Below are positions 62,087 through 64,000 of a DNA stretch of 64,000 nt, one piece after another. The notes beneath the pieces were generated by a model, which searched no databases, had not been told where the DNA came from, and saw nothing but the letters and a program-made list of their open reading frames with translations. Position numbers and translations under genes: made by a program. The stretch's first letter is position 1, and each line of letters begins with the position of its first letter. This DNA comes from JAWPMT01 sp965227935 (lineage in GTDB: Bacteria; Bacteroidota; Bacteroidia; Cytophagales; Cyclobacteriaceae), in NCBI GenBank assembly GCA_965227935.1, contig CBDDGS010000043.1, forward strand, positions 1,054,001 through 1,118,000. Reading direction: 5' to 3'.

Positions 62087-62497
62087 ATGGCGTCCATTTT
62101 TTCTAAGATTGTCAGCCGGGAGATCCCTGCTCACATCGTCGCTGAAAATGATACATTCCTGGCGTTTCTTGATATCAACCCGCTGGTTGAAGGTCATACG
62201 CTGGTGATCCCCAAAGAAGAGGTCGATTACATCTTTGACGTGCGGGACGAGCTGCTGTCGGGTATCCTCGTATTCGCCAAAGGCGTGGCACAAGCCATCG
62301 AAGCCGTCGTAGAGTGTGAACGCATCGGTGTGACGGTGATCGGGTTGGAAGTGCCCCATGCACACGTACACCTGATCCCCATCAATTCGATGGGCGACAT
62401 GAACTTCGAGCGCATGAAGTTGTCTCCATCTCCGGAGGAGCTGGCAGCTACGGCAAAGAAGATATCAGAGGCCTACAAGGCTACTGCCCACAAATAG
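62087..62497 (+). CDS. HIT family nucleotide-binding protein
   Basis: A 136-residue cytoplasmic HIT protein. SIFSKIVSREIPAHIVAEND near the N terminus and the histidine triad HAHVHLIP near residue 90 are typical. These enzymes hydrolyse nucleotide phosphoramidates or related conjugates. It ends 12 bp from the convergent DUF2461 gene. Alone it gives no pathway clue. Confidence 0.93.
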   Translation: MASIFSKIVSREIPAHIVAENDTFLAFLDINPLVEGHTLVIPKEEVDYIFDVRDELLSGILVFAKGVAQAIEAVVECERIGVTVIGLEVPHAHVHLIPINSMGDMNFERMKLSPSPEELAATAKKISEAYKATAHK

Positions 62498-62509
62498 GAG
62501 CGGGACCTA

Positions 62510-63178
62510 TCACAAAGGCTGACCGTCGAGGTCAGTGGTGAGAATCTCAGTCATCACGTCGAAGAACGGCCTCATTAGCTGAAACCCCCTATCCACAAGC
62601 GCCATGAAGTCCCCGCTCGCTACCTCCTGATCCGAGAAATTGTGTCGAAGCATGAACTGCTTGTGGCGCAGGAGATCGATGTTCTCATCCTCCTTAGAAA
62701 ACCCTTTTGGCGCACTCTTGACCTGCTCTCCTCTCAGGTCTCCGAAAAACTCAGTCAATTCCTTGTGGGCTAAGGCAGCCCGAAGGTCGGTAGCATCCTG
62801 GCTGATGTGTTTGCGGATATGCAGGAGATCCTGAGGATTGGGCCCAAAGAACCCACCTGCCATGTAAGAATTGCCAGGTCCCACCTGAAGGTAATAGCCA
62901 CCGCGAAGCAGCTTTGTTGCCCTCTTGATATTCGTAGACCACGAGGTCTTGTAGGGCGTCTTGTCCTTACTGAACCTTACATCCTTGTAAATGCGATAGA
63001 TCTTGGTGTTGGCCTCATCGATATGATCGTGAGCCTTCATCCGATCCATCAAAGCTTTGACGAAAGCCTCAAATTCCTCTTTCGAGGTCTGGTAGGTATC
63101 CTTATGCGCATTGAACCACTCCCGGTGGTTGTTGTCCTTGAGGTCCGAGAAGAAAGCCAGTGTGTTCTTAAGTGTCAT
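62510..63178 (-). CDS. DUF2461 family protein
   Basis: A 222-residue protein with FFSDLKDNNHREWFNAHK near the N terminus, RIYKDVRFSKDKTPYKTSWS in the middle and GGYYLQVGPGNSYMAGGFF. These mark DUF2461, a conserved family of unknown function found in bacteria and fungi. It is normal in length. It is followed (upstream on its strand) by the DUF2652 gene with 42 bp between. Confidence 0.88.
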   Translation of the reverse strand: MTLKNTLAFFSDLKDNNHREWFNAHKDTYQTSKEEFEAFVKALMDRMKAHDHIDEANTKIYRIYKDVRFSKDKTPYKTSWSTNIKRATKLLRGGYYLQVGPGNSYMAGGFFGPNPQDLLHIRKHISQDATDLRAALAHKELTEFFGDLRGEQVKSAPKGFSKEDENIDLLRHKQFMLRHNFSDQEVASGDFMALVDRGFQLMRPFFDVMTEILTTDLDGQPL

Positions 63179-63220
63179 AGGTTACAAATTGATTTGGGGA
63201 AAATATCCGCGGCCAGGCAG

Positions 63221-64000
63221 TCAAACAGCTACGGCAGAGTTTTGCTCCAGGTGCACCTTGAGCGCCGCTTTGATGTCCATAAGCACTTCCTGTGCCTGCT
63301 TAGCCATACGGGGTTTCATCAAAGGAACAAGCAGTTTCTGTACCCACCATTTGACGGAGATGGCCATCCGAAAAGTGAGCCCGGTGGTGTGTTCATCCAC
63401 CGGTGTCATAATGAAGTCGGTCTCAAAGTACTTGAGCGGCGCCGGGTTCTTCAAGATCTCGCCGTAAGAACGCTGATCCGGCTCCACGTGTGGCTTGATA
63501 GTGTCAAAAAAGAGATGCTTCCCCTTCACGATGCAGTAGTGCTCCTCTCCTGCTCTGTTGATTCTGTCCTCATCAAAGATGATTTCGTCAGCCCCCTTGT
63601 TCCATAGGTGTCGGTACCTGAAGTCCATGATGAAGTTTTGAAGCACATCGATATCATATGGGATCTCATCGGCCACCTCCACGACCATGTCCACTTTCAC
63701 GGGCGGAACGCTTTTCTCTTCCTCTTCCAGCCCATCCTTCCACTGACCGATCTTGTTGTATTGATACGGGATGCGACCAAGATCACGATCCTCCAGAAAT
63801 CCGTGACCTTCACCAAGGAAGCCCGACTCGGCCAGGATCGACTCTGAAAAAAGGAGGTACTCATCATCGTCGATGTCATTCTTGAGCAAGCGATGCGTGA
63901 CGATCACCGCGCCGCCGAAAGGCTTTTGCTTCGTCCCGGCAAATGCAGCCATGTTGACCTCTCCTGAATGGGCCACGAACTTCAGTTTCAAATTCGCGGC
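63221..64000 (-). CDS. DUF2652 and SRPBCC-like protein, 5' end outside window
   Basis: The frame is open to the window edge, so the start is missing and at least 259 residues are visible. The visible N-terminal part (KFVAHSGEVNMAAFAGT, then AVIVTHRLLKNDIDDDEYLLF) matches the cyclase-like DUF2652 domain of Bacteroidota. The C-terminal half (about 100-240, with VEVADEIPYDIDVLQNFI and HTTGLTFRMAISVKWW) looks like an SRPBCC/START-type ligand-binding domain. An adenylate-cyclase-like activity is not shown; key metal-binding residues lie outside the window or cannot be judged. It is a minus-strand gene with DUF2461 downstream. Confidence 0.75.
   Translation of the reverse strand, partial: AANLKLKFVAHSGEVNMAAFAGTKQKPFGGAVIVTHRLLKNDIDDDEYLLFSESILAESGFLGEGHGFLEDRDLGRIPYQYNKIGQWKDGLEEEEKSVPPVKVDMVVEVADEIPYDIDVLQNFIMDFRYRHLWNKGADEIIFDEDRINRAGEEHYCIVKGKHLFFDTIKPHVEPDQRSYGEILKNPAPLKYFETDFIMTPVDEHTTGLTFRMAISVKWWVQKLLVPLMKPRMAKQAQEVLMDIKAALKVHLEQNSAVAV

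Noticed and set aside
62807..63607. 266-residue plus-strand frame opposite DUF2461 and DUF2652 genes
   Set aside because: It is antisense to two recognisable genes and has no family pattern.

Overview
The window looks like a chromosomal segment from a free-living member of the Bacteroidota, most likely order Cytophagales. This rests on gene content: orphan MacB/FtsX permeases with a permease prefix domain and a PadR regulator, DUF3109, DUF1080, DUF2461 and DUF2652 proteins, NIPSNAP, LVIVD lipoproteins, and the DUF177-rpmF-fabH-efp-accB-accC order. Several promoter-like sites of the Bacteroidota type (TTG, 18-20 nt, TAnnTTTG) also fit. No rRNA, tRNA, CRISPR array, phage or plasmid genes were seen. 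The genus is not determined.

Layout. 1-4.6 kb: end of one orphan FtsX permease, a complete second one, then a REP-type tyrosine transposase (RAYT) bracketed by two perfect palindromes. 4.6-10.3 kb: a secreted GH2 glycosidase, a TPR lipoprotein and a NIPSNAP protein. 10.5-13.5 kb: PadR regulator and a third orphan permease. 13.5-14.9 kb: a GC-rich structured block and a second RAYT inside a field of REP palindromes. 14.9-25.0 kb: TPR histidine kinase and LuxR-type response regulator, a PQQ-like propeller protein, then a likely operon of WD40-caspase, a small secreted protein and a CHASE2-like membrane sensor. 25.2-26.2 kb: three small genes of unknown function. 26.4-41.2 kb: mixed metabolism and housekeeping (MFS sugar transporter, RNase D-like exonuclease, NhaC, FAD oxidoreductase, alpha-glucan phosphorylase, PAS kinase, IscA-type protein, methylmalonyl-CoA epimerase, thiL, YceI, TonB-like, DUF3109, SGNH hydrolase, cNMP-binding/acyltransferase fusion). 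41.5-45.0 kb: a two-gene membrane system of unknown function. 45.1-48.5 kb: a DEGS1-like sphingolipid desaturase and secreted or lipid-anchored proteins. 48.7-54.2 kb: lipid and translation cluster accC-accB-efp-fabH-rpmF-DUF177, plus pdxA. 54.3-64 kb: rsmA, mgtE, a 2-hydroxyacid dehydrogenase, a duplicated LVIVD lipoprotein/exported-protein unit, greA with an attenuator-like leader, HIT protein, DUF2461 and the end of a DUF2652 gene.

How the parts may work together. The fatty-acid genes and the DEGS1-like desaturase fit an organism that makes sphingolipids. The caspase-CHASE2 operon resembles a membrane sensor linked to a clan CD protease. The two RAYTs each sit with their own palindrome family, so two REP systems are present within 11 kb. 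The most promising candidates for undescribed biology are the caspase/CHASE2 operon, the 41.5 kb membrane pair, the bacterial DEGS1 homologue and the greA leader.
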